Origin: Heliocidaris erythrogramma
Lineage: Eukaryota; Echinodermata; Echinoidea; Camarodonta; Echinometridae
Direction of reading: 5' to 3'
DNA: 64,000 nt
Assembly (NCBI GenBank): GCA_025617745.1
Contig: CM046863.1
Coordinates: 11,972,273 to 12,036,272, forward strand
Shown: positions 1-12,669 of the stretch, in pieces
Layout of the letters: every line of letters starts with the position of its first letter
Numbering within the stretch: the first letter of the stretch is position 1
Position numbers and translations under genes: made by a program
The notes under the pieces: model-generated
The model's database searches: none
Seen by the model: the letters and a program-made list of their open reading frames with translations, nothing else
What the model was told of the DNA's origin: nothing

Positions 1-940
1 TGTTGGTTATGTTTTACTTTGCAATTTTCATGTACTGTACATAAGAAAATTATATATGCTTAAAATTGTCAAATTCACATTTTCAGCTTTAAAATCTGTA
101 ATTCTTTTGAATAATAGCCATTTTTAAAAATTCATATTACATTTTTAGATTACATGTTATTGTCTGTTTAATTGTTTGTTCATGAACGCTGTTGCAGTAA
201 AAATGAAATATAATTGTTGTTTGTTTTGAGGAGAAATAGTGATTCCTATAGCAAACTCAATGGATGATTTCCAATGCTGAGGGATGAAATTATACTGCTG
301 AAATAGCTGAACATTGGTTAGAGGTGGTTTTATAGTGCAATGTATGAATAGAGGCTGTAGATAAATTGTTGTTCTGCACCAAAGGTGAACTTATGTTTTC
401 TCCTAACATGCTCTTTTACCTTGCTGTATTGAGAGAAATGAAGCTCAGGCAAAAAAAAAAAAGAGGAGAGATCAAAATTGTGTATGTATGTTATGTAAAA
501 TGAAAATAATTATGCTATGCATGTATGTACATGTAATATAGGTACACAGAAACAGTTTTGCCATGGGGGGGGGGGGGGGGGGGGCTGACATTCTTGCCTG
601 AATACATGTACTTTCATGTACATGTACCAACTTCACTTTTTTTTAAAAGTTTGCGGGTGAACAAAATGACACCCATAGAGTTGGTGCATTATATGCTTTT
701 AATACAGTTTTGTCATTCAGAAGTACATTTACATGTATGGAGATAGGATATGATTAAAAGAGAATTCCTTGCCTGAATTTTTTTTTTTTTTGGGGGGGGA
801 CTGCAGCCCTCCGTCTCCCCTCCCACCTTTTCATTCCGGAGAAGGAGACGATGAAACGGACTGATTTTATTGAAAAGTTACAATCATGAAGTATATCATA
901 TCATGACTGGAGCATGGTTACAATACAGATGTATATAGTC
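1..940. other. AT-rich sequence without recognised gene
   Basis: I see only short open frames with no family signature, a poly-G run at about 565-583, and a T run followed by G run near 780-800. It may be intergenic. Confidence 0.5.
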
Positions 941-943
941 AGT

Positions 944-1016
944 TCAGAGCCAGGAGGGCCTTAACTACATACATGTATGTGTTAATGTATGAGTTAACGT
1001 CCTTCTGGCTCCCAAC
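944..1016. mobile_element. Short hairpin MITE, AGAGCCAGAAGGGC family (copy 1)
   Basis: An imperfect palindrome: CAGAGCCAGGAGGGCCTTAAC and, inverted, GTTAACGTCCTTCTGGCTC, with a short AT-rich loop. Homologous to the copies at 1962 and 9112. Confidence 0.65.
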
Positions 1017-1270
1017 GGACGATATATGCTTGTAGGTACTTGCAATTCCAATGCATTTTATTTTGTCAATTACTTGTTTTGTGCTCAGAATTTATTAGTG
1101 AACTCTATCTGATTGCGAACATCCAATCATGTAAATAGATCTATACCTTTTTTGTTTTTTAAAGGCTTTATATATAAAAAGTGCACTGATTCTTTCTTTT
1201 GTTCATGAAATATTCTACAAAAACTTATAAGAACTTACACAAATAATTTCTTGGTACTGCAAAATTTCAA

Positions 1271-1467
1271 TATGGCACGAAAAAGAGACATGATAACGAA
1301 GCTTTTCGACCTGCACTCATCAGGTTATCACGCAGGTATATAACAAATTACTTGAAATCAACTATATCAAATATAGTTGATTTCAAGTAATTTGTTATAT
1401 GCCTGCGTGATAACCTGATGAGTGCAGGTCGAAAAGCTTCGTTATCATGTCTCTTTTTCGTGCCATA
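1271..1467. mobile_element. Near-perfect 197-bp hairpin
   Basis: Arms of about 95 nt beginning TATGGCACGAAAAAGAGACA meet at a tiny centre (CTATATCAAATATAG). I saw one mismatch (GCAGGTATA versus GCAGGCATA). Probably a foldback MITE; no target duplication is clear. Confidence 0.75.
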
Positions 1468-1961
1468 GTATAAGAACTTGTTATTTTGATGATAATTATT
1501 ATTACATATAGGTGTTTGTTTATTTGATATTAACTTGGTGATCAGGCATATTGGCAATGTTGTGGAAAAGTCAGTGATGCTCTTTTTGACCTGGTTTATT
1601 CAATATCAAAATCATTGTAGCTGAAAGCTGTATTGAGATCTATTCTTTTACATTCAATATAAATAAATGTGTGGTAAATGTGGGATTCAGGATTTGGAAA
1701 ATTCTCCTGTGAAACCAGAAGCTTTCATATGCATCTATTGTTTTTATGCTGCAAAATTATTGAATTACAACTCACACAACATTGAATTTTTGCATTTTAG
1801 CAATTTTCTTGCTGTGAAAATGGCCGTTTAGAAATCGTGAAAGCTTCATGTCGCGAGCGTGCTTTGTTTGACAGTATTCAAAAAAGTTGAAAGTACAGAG
1901 AAGGTGACTTCTAAAAACAATATCTGCACAGAAGATGCAAATGAAGGACTTGGCATAAATA

Positions 1962-2039
1962 GTCAGTTTGGAGCTAGAAGGGCTGTAACTCAACTTCATA
2001 TACTTTAACGCAGAGTTAACACCCTTCTGGCTCCAAACA
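1962..2039. mobile_element. Short hairpin MITE, AGAGCCAGAAGGGC family (copy 2)
   Basis: TTTGGAGCTAGAAGGGCTGT pairs with ACACCCTTCTGGCTCCAAAC across a 25-30 bp loop. Confidence 0.65.
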
Positions 2040-2108
2040 GACAATATGCTGTGACAATGTCATCCTGATGCTTTTCATAGTGTAGATTCGAATAAATTGA
2101 TATCCAGT

Positions 2109-2290
2109 GGAAACTCACTATATTACAATGACCTTGGGACCATGGAAATTACCTTGTTATAATCAGGAATCTCCTTTATATCGGGGTATAAAAACAAAAG
2201 AACATAAAGACCTGGGACCAGCAAACTTGATTTGTTATATCAGGAATCTCAGACAGATCAGAGATCTTTATAACGCGTTTCCACTGTACG
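2109..2290. mobile_element. MITE, GTGGAAACTC/TTATAACAAG family (copy 1)
   Basis: Starts CAGTGGAAACTCACTATA and ends near CGCGTTTCCACTG. The interior has ACCTTGGGACCATGG, TTGTTATAA and CTGGGACCAGCAA. Related copies at 8599-8700 and 11055-11215. Confidence 0.6.
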
Positions 2291-2299
2291 GGTACATGT

Positions 2300-3210
2300 A
2301 TGTATTCATTTGTTCTCCATTCGCAAATTACATTACCATAGAATAATGATGTGTAAGAAATTATTCCCCATCATGACTTTTTTCCTTTCATTTCTGATTT
2401 CTGCCAAAGAAACAATTTCCTCCGCTTCAGCCTTTAGAGTGCAGTCTTTCACATGTGAAACAGAATGTTCCAATAAGGACGGACATGTCAGTAATTTATC
2501 GTCATTGTACTTTGGCATGTAACGGTTGGTATTTTATGGCCAGTTGACATACAACTCAAATATTGTCTCTTTCAGATCCAGTAATAAATTGTGTGTGACA
2601 TATTATTTTATATTTCAAAGCATCACATTTTCAAACTACCTTTATACGTAGATGTGTCATGTGTCAAGGAAGTTGATACTAATACATGTACATGTTTTTA
2701 TTCCACCAAAGTTGTACTCTAATGATCAGATATTTCAGAATGATGAACATAATTTTTTGCACTGCTGTATTAAGACTAGAAGCTTTTCCAGACTCTATGA
2801 ACTACATGTATCAGTGACAGTAATTTTGTTTTTTGTGGGCATGCATGAAACTTTCGCTAACAGCGAACATTTAGTGGTGTGATTTCCATATTTTACGGCA
2901 GCACATTTTCATGAATTTGTACATGTACCTCTTGCAAAATTCACATAAGTTTGATACATGCAAAAGTTCCTAGTCTTTAAGAGTTTTAAGTTGTCTCTCA
3001 GCTTAGTTTCTATTGGTATGTATGGCTGTATGATCACTCTATGTAAAAATAAGGATTTCCTTTTTTCGACATAATCAATTGCCAATATTATGAGATCAAT
3101 GAAATGTTAAGATGATTATGCTTAGGAATTTTACAATGATATAAGATGTCTCTTGATTTGAAATGATGGTGCATACAATTTGCATTCTGAATGGATTGAT
3201 AGATTAGGTT
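2300..3210. other. No recognised feature
   Basis: AT-rich; several open frames of 60-76 codons without recognisable domains. Several ACATGT palindromes. Confidence 0.4.
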
Positions 3211-3214
3211 CACT

Positions 3215-3600
3215 TTAAAGGGGAAGTCCAGTCTAAATATAACTTGGTTTTACAGAAAATTATTTATTCTGTATTAGTGTATACATGCAAAAACATATTA
3301 CTATAAATATAAGTTGGTTCAAGTCATGAGGAAATCACATTCTTGGACAAAACTTAAATTTGTATTATAAATATAAACAAAATAGTTGGTGAGTTGTGTA
3401 CCCATGAGATCACAGATTCATGGCTGAGTTGCCAATTTGTCTAGTGATTTTCATTGTTTCTCCAGTTTTTCATGCCACTAAAAAATTCATAAAAATTCTT
3501 ATTAGTTGTCCGATTTTTTTCAAACCTTTTTTGATCTGTTGGTCTGATTTTTCTGCTTCTATCAAAACCAAGTAATTTTTGGACCGGACTTCCCCTTTAA
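3215..3600. mobile_element. TTAA-flanked MITE, AAAGGGGAAGTCC ends
   Basis: Left end TTAAAGGGGAAGTCCAGTC, right end GGACCGGACTTCCCCTTTAA: inverted ends within TTAA. A TTAA target duplication fits the Kolobok or piggyBac superfamilies; the ends do not start CCC, so Kolobok-like is the better guess. Confidence 0.7.
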
Positions 3601-3642
3601 TATCCAGATGATATTCACGGTCACACTTGCCTGTATATGTGC

Positions 3643-3790
3643 TGTATAGAGGGTTCCCAGAAGCAGCCATGCTGGAGGATATAACAATAAAAACTGTGGA
3701 CGAGATCATGACAACAATGAATTTTTATAGTCTGATGCGCAGGTATTTATTATGTCCTCCAGCATGGCTGCTGTGAGAACCCTCTATATG
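3643..3790. mobile_element. Inverted-repeat element next to the TTAA MITE
   Basis: TATAGAGGGTTCCCAGAAGC...CCATGCTGGAGGA is repeated inverted as TCCTCCAGCATGGCTGCTG...GAACCCTCTATA, arms of about 40 bp, with a loop of about 70 bp. Confidence 0.6.
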
Positions 3791-4189
3791 TACGTGTACA
3801 CATGAATACTTTAAGCAAAATTGTGGGAAATTGTAAGTTAATCATAACACTGCGCCGAATGAGATTCCAATCAAGATGAAAATTGTAATGTTCTTCTACA
3901 TGTATGTAATGTTTTCATATTTTATGCATCTAAAACTTTTTAAGCATTCTTTGGAAATATATTTAGAAATAAAAGAAGTGTTTAAAAGATAATCATATCC
4001 CCAAGAAGAGTGCCTGGTTTCATGCTGTCTGCACAACTGCTGTTGTCAATTGTAGTGACAAAAGAAATTTGATTTCAATGAACATGTGAGCAAAGGTTTA
4101 TAATTTCTAATTTATGTGGTGCATGGACATGTAGCATGTATGTGCTATGCAAAAAAAAAGAATATTTGCATTAAAATAGCAAGGGTTGA

Positions 4190-4345
4190 AATATGAGCGG
4201 GATAAAGTGAAAGAAAGAGAGAGAGAGGGAGAATTGAGATTGAGAAAGATAGAGTATAGAAGGTAGACATGGGAAGAAGAGCGAGATAGAGGCATAAAAT
4301 ATGGAAGGCTGGAGAAAGAGAGAGAGAGAGGGTCAGATTTAGAAT
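4190..4345. repeat. Purine-rich (GA)n tract
   Basis: GAAAGAAAGAGAGAGAGAGG-type low-complexity sequence, followed at 4497-4522 by a poly-G run. Confidence 0.7.
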
Positions 4346-4649
4346 ATAACTCTACGGAACGCCTCTTGCGAGATATATTGCACAAAGTGTCAGGTTTGGA
4401 GAATATTTCAATGTACATGTGGATTTGTTTGTAACAAAATTGTTGTTGAATTACATATTTCATGCTGTTTTGAGAATGAATAAAATCCCTGTGGAGAGGG
4501 GGGGGGGGGGGGGGGGGGGGAAGGGGAGGGGAATCATCATCTTCGTAACGACCCTTATCACCACAAACATCATCATGATCACCACACAAACCACTTCAGT
4601 ATCAGTATCACATCTTTACACCATCATCACTATCATCATTACAATGAAA

Positions 4650-6135
4650 TATGTCCATTACTGACAATACTATACTCTCCATCACATTGTCAACTGTAGT
4701 AATCATTATCATTCTAAATCACGACCCCCAAATCTTCTATTTTAAGCTTGCTCTAATCTTAAAAACAAAACACAAAAAAAATCTAAATAGAACAGATACA
4801 CAAGGAAAATAAAAAAAGGTTATTAAACCTGACAAAAGTAATAAGAAATGGTACAAAACTAAAAAAAAGTTAACCAAGTGAGCCACACAACCACAACTGT
4901 AAACCAAAGTGTTGCCAGTTTGTATTTTTTATTGATTTAAATCAACCTTTGCAGAACACAAACCATATTCTCTGCATGTTATCCATTATCATAAACATTA
5001 CAAAAACGCTAACAAAATAAGTCTTTTGAAGCTACAGTACGGAAGAATGGTATTAACAGAGCTATGATAAACACATTAATAGCTTCTTTGTGACTCCTTT
5101 GAAAACTTCTAGCTTAAATCTCACAAATGATTCTTATAGCAAGTGCCCAAAATATATACATGCTTTTCAAATGCAATTCAACTTTACAAAAAACTTTAAA
5201 CATACAAAATATAGCGTTTCTCTATAGCAATGCAAACTCAACATGTCAAAATGAAGATTTTTCAAAGAGAAATTACAGTAGTTCTAATTGGTACATAATT
5301 GATCCTTTACAAAATATCAAAATGCCTGCTTAAAATGTTCAAATGTTCATTATTATTCTGTTTACTCTTTGAAATGTTTTATCCACATGCATAATGCTCC
5401 TATATCAATTTACAAATGGAAATTTTTGGCTAAGTTTTATATAACATGACCTTATTGTCATGAAATAATACATGTATGTGTTTTTAATTTTTTTTAGTAA
5501 AACATGAAAATATTTGAATGGTACTCAAACCAACTTTATGAAGAATATCTACAGAATATTGTTAAGTGCCTGCTACAGAGATTTTTTTTCCTGGAGTTAA
5601 TATTTTTGATTCTCTTTCTGTCGATATCTATTAGGATGGATGATTTGTTCTTAGCCTATAATGAATACTTTGCTTACTAAGATTTAACAAGGAAGTTTCA
5701 GCTTATACATTTATGTCATGCTAGTTGCAATGCTTTTCTTATTTACATTACCTTTTTTTGTACACTTCGAAGTAAACATATTTTGTGAGGAATAAATAGA
5801 AAACAATGCAAGCCTATACAGTATTTCAAACATTACCAATAATCTACATAGTACCATCATGTTTCAAATTATCTTCAATTTTTATTTGGTTTCATCTCAA
5901 TAATACCTCTGAATAATCACTATTCTACTACTTTTACCCAGAATTCCAATCAATGGAATTCTTTAAACATAAATGTAATAAACTTTTAATACAGAATTGT
6001 GTAAGGGGAAACACACATACTGCACATTTTATCTGTCACGTTGATTAAAATACATGTGCACATCCATTTTTTCCCCCTTTTAGATGCATTCCAAAAGACA
6101 CCCCTAATACAAAAATGGACTAATCCAGTGACACT
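4650..6135. other. AT-rich sequence, no recognised gene
   Basis: Short open frames only. Minus-strand AATAAA-like hexamers at about 4926 and 5881 could serve a very long 3' UTR of delta-catenin, but nothing shows that the transcript reaches them. Confidence 0.35.
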
Positions 6136-6139
6136 AAGT

Positions 6140-6319
6140 ACTGTATACGCCATATATTTCGTAGACGTAACATTTCGCGATCAGGATGTACTTTCGCAAA
6201 GTGAAGTGGTGAATTTAGTATGCTGCTAGCAAAGCCTGCACGCATATACTGCACTACGCTAGTATGAATGAATGGTGGCAATATTTTAGCATGTTGTCAA
6301 CATATATGGCGTATACAGT
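6140..6319. mobile_element. MITE with ACTGTATACGCCATATAT ends
   Basis: Inverted termini ACTGTATACGCCATATAT and ATATATGGCGTATACAGT. About 180 bp, no coding capacity. Confidence 0.75.
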
Positions 6320-6543
6320 AACTTGTTCCATGGAGTCCTGCTACTTACTGAATATAGGTGTCTGCTATTTTGAGAATATTGTGCAAAAATCTCTATGCAT
6401 CAATGTGTATAAACATTTGTACAGTATTTTACACGAGCATGTACATTGTAGTGCATAATAAAACTGACATAAGGTAGAAAATAAAAGAAATATGAAGAAG
6501 AGAGAAATATAAAAGAAGATATAGATACATGTAGACATTCATA

Positions 6544-6747
6544 TACTGTAAACGTGGAATATTTCGCGGTGTGGAAATTTTCGCGCAGCATGAAATGTGC
6601 GCGAAAATAAAAACACATTAATTTTTTTGTTTATGTATTCTTTTGCCCATGGGCCTAGCGCGTCGGCAAAATTAAAAACACTTGAAATTCACTTTACTCG
6701 GCCGAGCGCGAAAAATTAATCGCGCAAAAATTTCCACTTTTACAGTA
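6544..6747. mobile_element. MITE with TACTGTAAACGTGGAA ends
   Basis: Left TACTGTAAACGTGGAATATT with CG-rich TTTCGCG motifs. Right end TTTCCACTTTTACAGTA. Same general design as the element at 6140. Internal GCGCGAAAAT motifs occur in both halves in opposite orientation. Confidence 0.65.
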
Positions 6748-6824
6748 GTCAGGAGGGAGAGGCAGAAAATAAAAAGAGAAGAGACGGCTGACATTAAACA
6801 AAAAAAAAAGAGACAAATATACAT

Positions 6825-6845
6825 GGAGAGGGGGGGGGGGGGGGT
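6825..6845. repeat. Poly-G run
   Basis: About 16 uninterrupted G after GGAGAGG. Purine-rich sequence precedes it. Confidence 0.8.
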
Positions 6846-6859
6846 GATGAATATATTAT

Positions 6860-8045
6860 TCCACATTACAGCTTTTCTCTATTACATTTTGCACCTGAAT
6901 ACAAAAAGCAGTGCAACAACAAATGCAATCAATTTGACAACTTTAAATTCTTTAGAAAATAGCATCATCATCATCATCTCTACCATCATACACATTATTT
7001 CTTAATACAACATCATGGTTATTCAATTGCTGAACAATGATTGTTTGTACATTAATGAAATGTAAGGCATTCTTTTTCTTCATAATTCCATGTTTTGTTG
7101 AACTTGGCGAAGATAAGAAATTTTGATCAAACTGTACAATTTACACAATTCTGTTACTGTTATATATGATGTATCTTTTCTTGGCTAGCCATGCTGGGTA
7201 TAGTACTACAAAAATGGGTTATACTAAGGTGTACAAGTCATATTTGTAACTTCCAGTATCCATTATTTTTTTTTTAAATTATTTTTGGAGTCATGGCCGT
7301 GAGAGACGTACATGTAACCCAGGATTAGAAATCTAGTTTGTGAGCTTCTTCTCCAAATGTGTTTTCATTGGGAAGAACTTTAATCTCTCAAAGCAAGAGA
7401 TTGTTATGGAAGTAAACTTACTGTACAATATTGAGTCCAACAAATGCCTGAATTAATACATAGTCTTAAATGTATCTAATGATAAAGAAGGGGCAAGTGA
7501 CAAATAGCTTTTCATAATATTATAGCAACATGTATATTTGTTTGTTGACATAGACATCACATGATGGCTCCGAGTGTATATAGAATTGTGCCTACATGTA
7601 TATATATTTCTTTACTCCCCTGAACATGTTCTACATTTTGCAGCAAAGTTTTTAAAAATCTATTTTTCTGTAGAGGGAAAGGAATATCATAAACAACTAT
7701 TAACATATAAATACCAAGCCCTAAAGATAGACATATCAGATGATAATGAATTATGGGTAATAACAGTATATACTGGTAGCAAACTTATCAAATAAACACC
7801 ATTCCAAAGTGGTATATATGAATTACAAATTTAAACATATTCACTCTCCCTCTTAAGGCTTCCGAAGCAATCTAATAATTTGGAACTCAAGGTGTTATCA
7901 GATAGAAGAAAACGGCTTAGAACTAAGACACTTTGTAACATTCAGTTCTAAAAAAGCTTCACTTCTCTTTCTCCGACAACACTTGAACTTCATTAGTAAA
8001 AAAAACATGATCATTACTATCTTCTTTTTCATATTGTGCAAAGCA
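6860..8045. other. AT-rich sequence, no recognised gene
   Basis: Contains a small ATC repeat near 6961 and otherwise nothing I can name. Confidence 0.4.
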
Positions 8046-8050
8046 GTTCT

Positions 8051-8198
8051 GGGCCCTGTTTCATAAAACTTGTTATCAATAACAACTGCTAAAGTTCTAT
8101 GACAAATTTGCTCTCAGCCAATGAGATGCAAGGATTTCAGTAGCTTATATCAGTCATTGCAACTTGTCATTGAAAACAAGTTTCATGAAACAGGGCCC
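8051..8198. mobile_element. MITE with GGGCCCTGTTTCAT ends and CCAAT core (copy 1)
   Basis: Termini GGGCCCTGTTTCATAAAACT and TTTCATGAAACAGGGCCC. The core reads GCTCTCAGCCAATGAGATGC then AAGGATTTCAGTAGCTTATA. The core is shared with copies at 11935, 32090, 39170, 39341 and 40326, although the outer ends differ. Confidence 0.8.
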
Positions 8199-8598
8199 TA
8201 ATGGTGCAGAGTGATGCGATGTAAAACATCACCATCTACAAAACAAAATCAAATATCACAGCTATCAAAAGGTGACAAGAAATTGCTTTCATCAATCTTT
8301 TTTCAAAACCTACTGACTTGTAGTGCTTTAAAGTGAGACGCTTCAGAAAACGGCACCTTTGGGAAGCTATAGATCATTGTAAATATCAATAACTGGATTT
8401 AAGCTAGGTTTGCATTCATTTCGAGAACAAAATTGTTGAAGCAATGAAATATACAAGAAGGAAATATTATTTGGAACAGATTTTATATCTAATTTTGATG
8501 TTTTACAAAGTTGAATACACATCAAAGATATAATGAATGAATTTGGTGACTATATAAGAAGAGCTTGTCTGTTGGCTCATCAGGCCTTTTTAATTTGA

Positions 8599-8701
8599 CA
8601 GTGGAAAATCGTTATAAAGAGCTCCGATTATAACAAGATTCCTGTTATAACAAGGTAATTTTCATGGTCCCAAGGTCCTCGTTATAGTGAGTCTCCATTG
8701 T
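8599..8701. mobile_element. MITE, GTGGAAACTC/TTATAACAAG family (copy 2)
   Basis: GTGGAAAATCGTTATAAAGA, then CCGATTATAACAAGATTCCT, then CATGGTCCCAAGGTCCTCGT, ending GAGTCTCCATTG. Shorter than the copy at 11055. Confidence 0.6.
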
Positions 8702-9111
8702 ATATATGTACAAAACTCATGCAAACTATGTGCAGGTCACAGGCAAGCAATGTTGCAATTGATACTTTTGTAATAAATGTCTCTGCACTTGCATACCCCT
8801 TTTAGCAATATGGATCCCTCTAATATATGAATTCTAGCGCAGACTTGGACTGTTCCATTCACTTGAAGTAGGGGGTTGACAGTATGCTCTTTAAAGTAGA
8901 GGTATCAAAAATACTGAAAATGCTTCCGCACTGAATACCATTTAAACATTTACCGGTAAGTAGAATCATGATACAAAAATTAGCAGCAAAATATTTCCTT
9001 TATCATCGTGTGAATCGTAATGCATTGAATACCATAAGTGTCATATATATTTCAGCAAGACAGTTTTATGATTTAAGTGTAGGCCTACCTGAATACAATG
9101 TATGTGCTATA

Positions 9112-9190
9112 TCGTGTGTTGAGAGCCAGAAGGGCATTAACTCATATGTTTTAACACAGAGTTAACGCCCTTCTGGCTCTCAACACACGA
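9112..9190. mobile_element. Short hairpin MITE, AGAGCCAGAAGGGC family (copy 3)
   Basis: The best copy: TCGTGTGTTGAGAGCCAGAA pairs with TTCTGGCTCTCAACACACGA, with ATTAACTCA...GAGTTAAC in the stem and a small loop. Confidence 0.75.
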
Positions 9191-9199
9191 CATGTGCAT

Positions 9200-9752
9200 T
9201 GGAAGAAATACTCTTCTGTACCCTAATGTGTTGTTCTGTATGAGAAATTTCACGATTCCAGAACGTTCATTTACAAAGGATACACCATTACAAAGTTTAC
9301 AAAATCAAATGTTAGAAGCTAAAAACATGAGTAACTCTTGTAAGAAAATGTAACTCCACACTGAGAAAAATATAATAGCTTGTTTCAAAACGCTAGCTCA
9401 CACATTGCGCAGCTTATGACTTCAGACACTACATGCATTAATGGACTTTCCAACAGTCATACATTGTACATGGGTACATGTCGGTCACCAATTTAGGATT
9501 AAATCTGCAGTACTGCAATGGATGTTAGCTCAAGAAAGTGGAATACAAATCTGGGAAATGGGCACCCCTAAAATAAATGATGACATCTAAATAAGCATGT
9601 CAGGGCGTGGATGGATAAGGGTGCAGTGATCACAACTAGGAATTCCCTTGGCTGAATGGGACTGTAACGAGACTAGTTGCTCCTAACTGTGGTTGGGTGT
9701 GGCTAAGTGCGTTCTGGTAGAACAGGGCGTGGCTGGCAGAAGGGGTACATGA
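9200..9752 (-). other. Probable 3' UTR and downstream sequence of delta-catenin
   Basis: Begins right after the TGA at 9753 on the minus strand. No repeat or open frame of note. The polyadenylation site cannot be fixed. Confidence 0.4.
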
Positions 9753-9917
9753 TCACACCCAGGAGTCACCGGCTGGTTCATCTTGCCCCTGTGCCTGTAG
9801 CTGGACAGCCTGAGCGGTACTGTAATCACCGTAATCATGACTGCGGTCGTACGGATCATGGCTCATTGAGTGGTTTACTGAGGTGTAGTTAGAATGCTCA
9901 ACTTGAGGTTCCGGGGC
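9753..9917 (-). CDS. ctnnd: delta-catenin last coding exon with DSWV PDZ ligand and stop
   Basis: 165 nt to the TGA at 9755-9753. Acceptor CTCTTTCTCGTCGCCAG|GCC, with a CT-rich tract. It encodes [20 protein letters not shown], then [16 protein letters not shown], and ends [10 protein letters not shown]. The terminal DSWV is a class PDZ-binding tail, the same as in ARVCF, CTNND2 and PKP4. The 3' UTR continues to lower coordinates; no convincing nearby minus-strand AATAAA was seen. Confidence 0.94.
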   Translation of the reverse strand, partial: APEPQVEHSNYTSVNHSMSHDPYDRSHDYGDYSTAQAVQLQAQGQDEPAGDSWV

Positions 9918-12669
9918 CTGGCGACGAGAAAGAGAGAGAGAAAGAAAAAAATCTTAATGATTGATCTCATGCTATTTTGCTTATCGAAAAGAGAAAGTTC
10001 ATGTACCTGGGACAGACAGTAATGTCGTCTTGAGCTTGCAAAACTTGACATGTTATACCATTACAATGTTTACATACCTTCTTCATTTTCGGATTACAAT
10101 TTAGAATATCACAGAGTTCATAGATGCCTGTTATCATTGCTACTCTGCTCTGGTTTACAAATTCAAAAGTTTGTTGAAATAAAGATTAAAGGAAAGGTTG
10201 AGTTCTGGGAAAGGTAAAAGATAATAAGTTAGCTTTCTCATTCTTATTATCTTTTTAGTTTAGAAGATTATCAAATGAAAGTACATGTAGATATGTCCCC
10301 TGAAAAGATTGCTCTTCCAATGCCCTCACATTCAAAATATGACAAGAAACAGTTGAAATGTTCTCACCAAACTTTTGCGTGTAGTCCCATATACACATTT
10401 CTGTGTGCAGTGCATGTGACTCTCAGCAGGAATTTCACAATTCAATCTCATGACCAGAACTCAACTTTATCGTTAAGCATTGATTAACCCACTACCTACA
10501 AGAACTGAATGGTTCCTGTATCAAAATTAAGTCTATGGGGATGAGGCCAACATGGGTAGACTAAGGGGACATGAAGACAAAAATCATTTCTACTCACCAT
10601 TGCATTGAAGGACATGCCTCCTACTGGGGCTATTTTGCAGCCGGTGTTAGTGTATGTGTCAATAGTATAGTCAGATGACATGGGCTTTAGGGTTTCTAAT
10701 TGCACATAAGACTGTGTGCACATCTATGAACGCCATATAGATTTGGGAAGGAAGGGGGGGCACGAAGCTATACACCATTTCAACTTACCCTCCCATAGAC
10801 GGACACGCCTCCTACTGGCGCACTCTTGCGGCCGGTGCTAGCATAGGGGTTATCAGCGTAGTCAGAGGACATAGGCTGCATAGCAATCTCTTCACCAGGC
10901 ATCACATGATCATCCAAACGTTCTGAGGGAAGACATGGAATGAGGTAAGAAATGATTAAATGGAACTGTTTACATGTATCTATGTTTGTGGATGGGCTTT
11001 GTAACATCGCATTACCTACGGCTGGCTTGCTACTTCAACCAGTTGGATTTTGTTTCAGTGGAAACTCGCTATAGAGAGCTCAGATATAACAAGATTCCTG
11101 ATGTAACAAGCAACTTTTGCTGGTCCCAGGTTTTTATGTTCTTTTGTCTTTTTACCCTGATAACAAGGTAATTTTCATCGTCCCAAGGTCCTCGTTAAAT
11201 TGAATTTCAATTTTTTGTATAACATGCATTTTCCATAGACTTACATTACTATAGCCCAAGTTATCTCACACTTAGTATCCAACGGTTAAATTACAATACT
11301 TTGAGACGATCCGTGCAAAAATTGAGTCATTTTACTTTAGCTTGGTTAAATATTGACTTAATCTGAGTATTGAACTGAACACTGGCCCATGGATTTACAT
11401 GTTGTAGTTTTCAGCATATTCAGCAACGTGTGTCTATTTCAACACGTTTAATGTTTTTAATAACTTACCATACAGTATGTCATGTGAATTGTTACATCAT
11501 ACAGGTACCATTACGATTTACTGACATCCATTAAAATATTTCTACTGGTTCACTTCAAGTGCATGAATATTTAATCGTTAGCGTAAACCCGCGTAATATA
11601 CATGTATGAACAGCCATAATCCAGCACATCATTAAAGTATAGACATGGTTTATATCTTAATAAAGTTATCAGCACACTTGTTGGAAAGCAAAGAAAAACA
11701 GATCTACAGTTAACCTTCCATAACTCAAATCAATTTTTTTGACCAAATTATCAAAAATATGTGTTGTTTACATTTCCTATTAAGTCGATTAGTTCCAAGA
11801 GATTCCACTTATGCAAAGTTAACTGTATAATAAGAATCATAGAATTATTCAAGAATAGAAATAAGGAAACTGAAAAAAAAAAATACTATTTACGGTTAAT
11901 GTATTAATATGAACACATGTCTTGTCAGTGAGTTTTACTGACAAATTTGCTCTCAGCCAATCAGTTGCAAGGATTTCAGTAGCTTATAAGAGTTAGACTA
12001 TACTTAGCATAGCAGAACAAGAGCAGTAGTCAACAGATTAAAAGAAAATCTAAGTTTAGGCAACTTCGTGAAACGGAATGGTACATGTACGAAAAGACGC
12101 ATCCGGAATGGAAACGGCAAAATTGTTGGTGAATTAAAAGTTGTAATTCGATATATTTAATGATAACTTGGGTAACTCAGCCTCATCAAGGTCGGCGAGG
12201 TATTTGTAAACACTTTACGGCTTGATGCATGTATGTTTCTACCTTAATGCAATAAAATTATGCTTTTTAACAACGTGCATTTTGTGTTCCGTACGCATCT
12301 TTTCATGAAAGGTTTTGCTAAGCTACCTTTAATAGAATAGAAGTAAAATAGAAGTGGGGAGTAAAATCTACAAGAATAGGGCAAGCCATGCATAAGTATT
12401 GCACTGGCAAAGAGGATCTGTAGGCTACGCTGTGGAATTGATGAGCATCGAGTGACACCTGAAATGTATCCCATATTGCTCTATTGAAAGGTTCTATCCC
12501 AAACAAATATACAGTGTACATGTATATAAAATGGAACAATCCATGCAGTGTCACAACAAGGTGCAGAGGGTTATTCTATTCACAAAGTGGGGGGTTTCCA
12601 CCTACCCTCGCTATTGAATATGGACATGCCTATATGAGGTACTTGTTAGGTCAGCCCCCCTACACTCCC

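Noticed and set aside
4107..4589. 160-codon minus-strand frame with proline run
   Set aside because: It runs through a G run and a purine tract; no domain, composition of low-complexity DNA.
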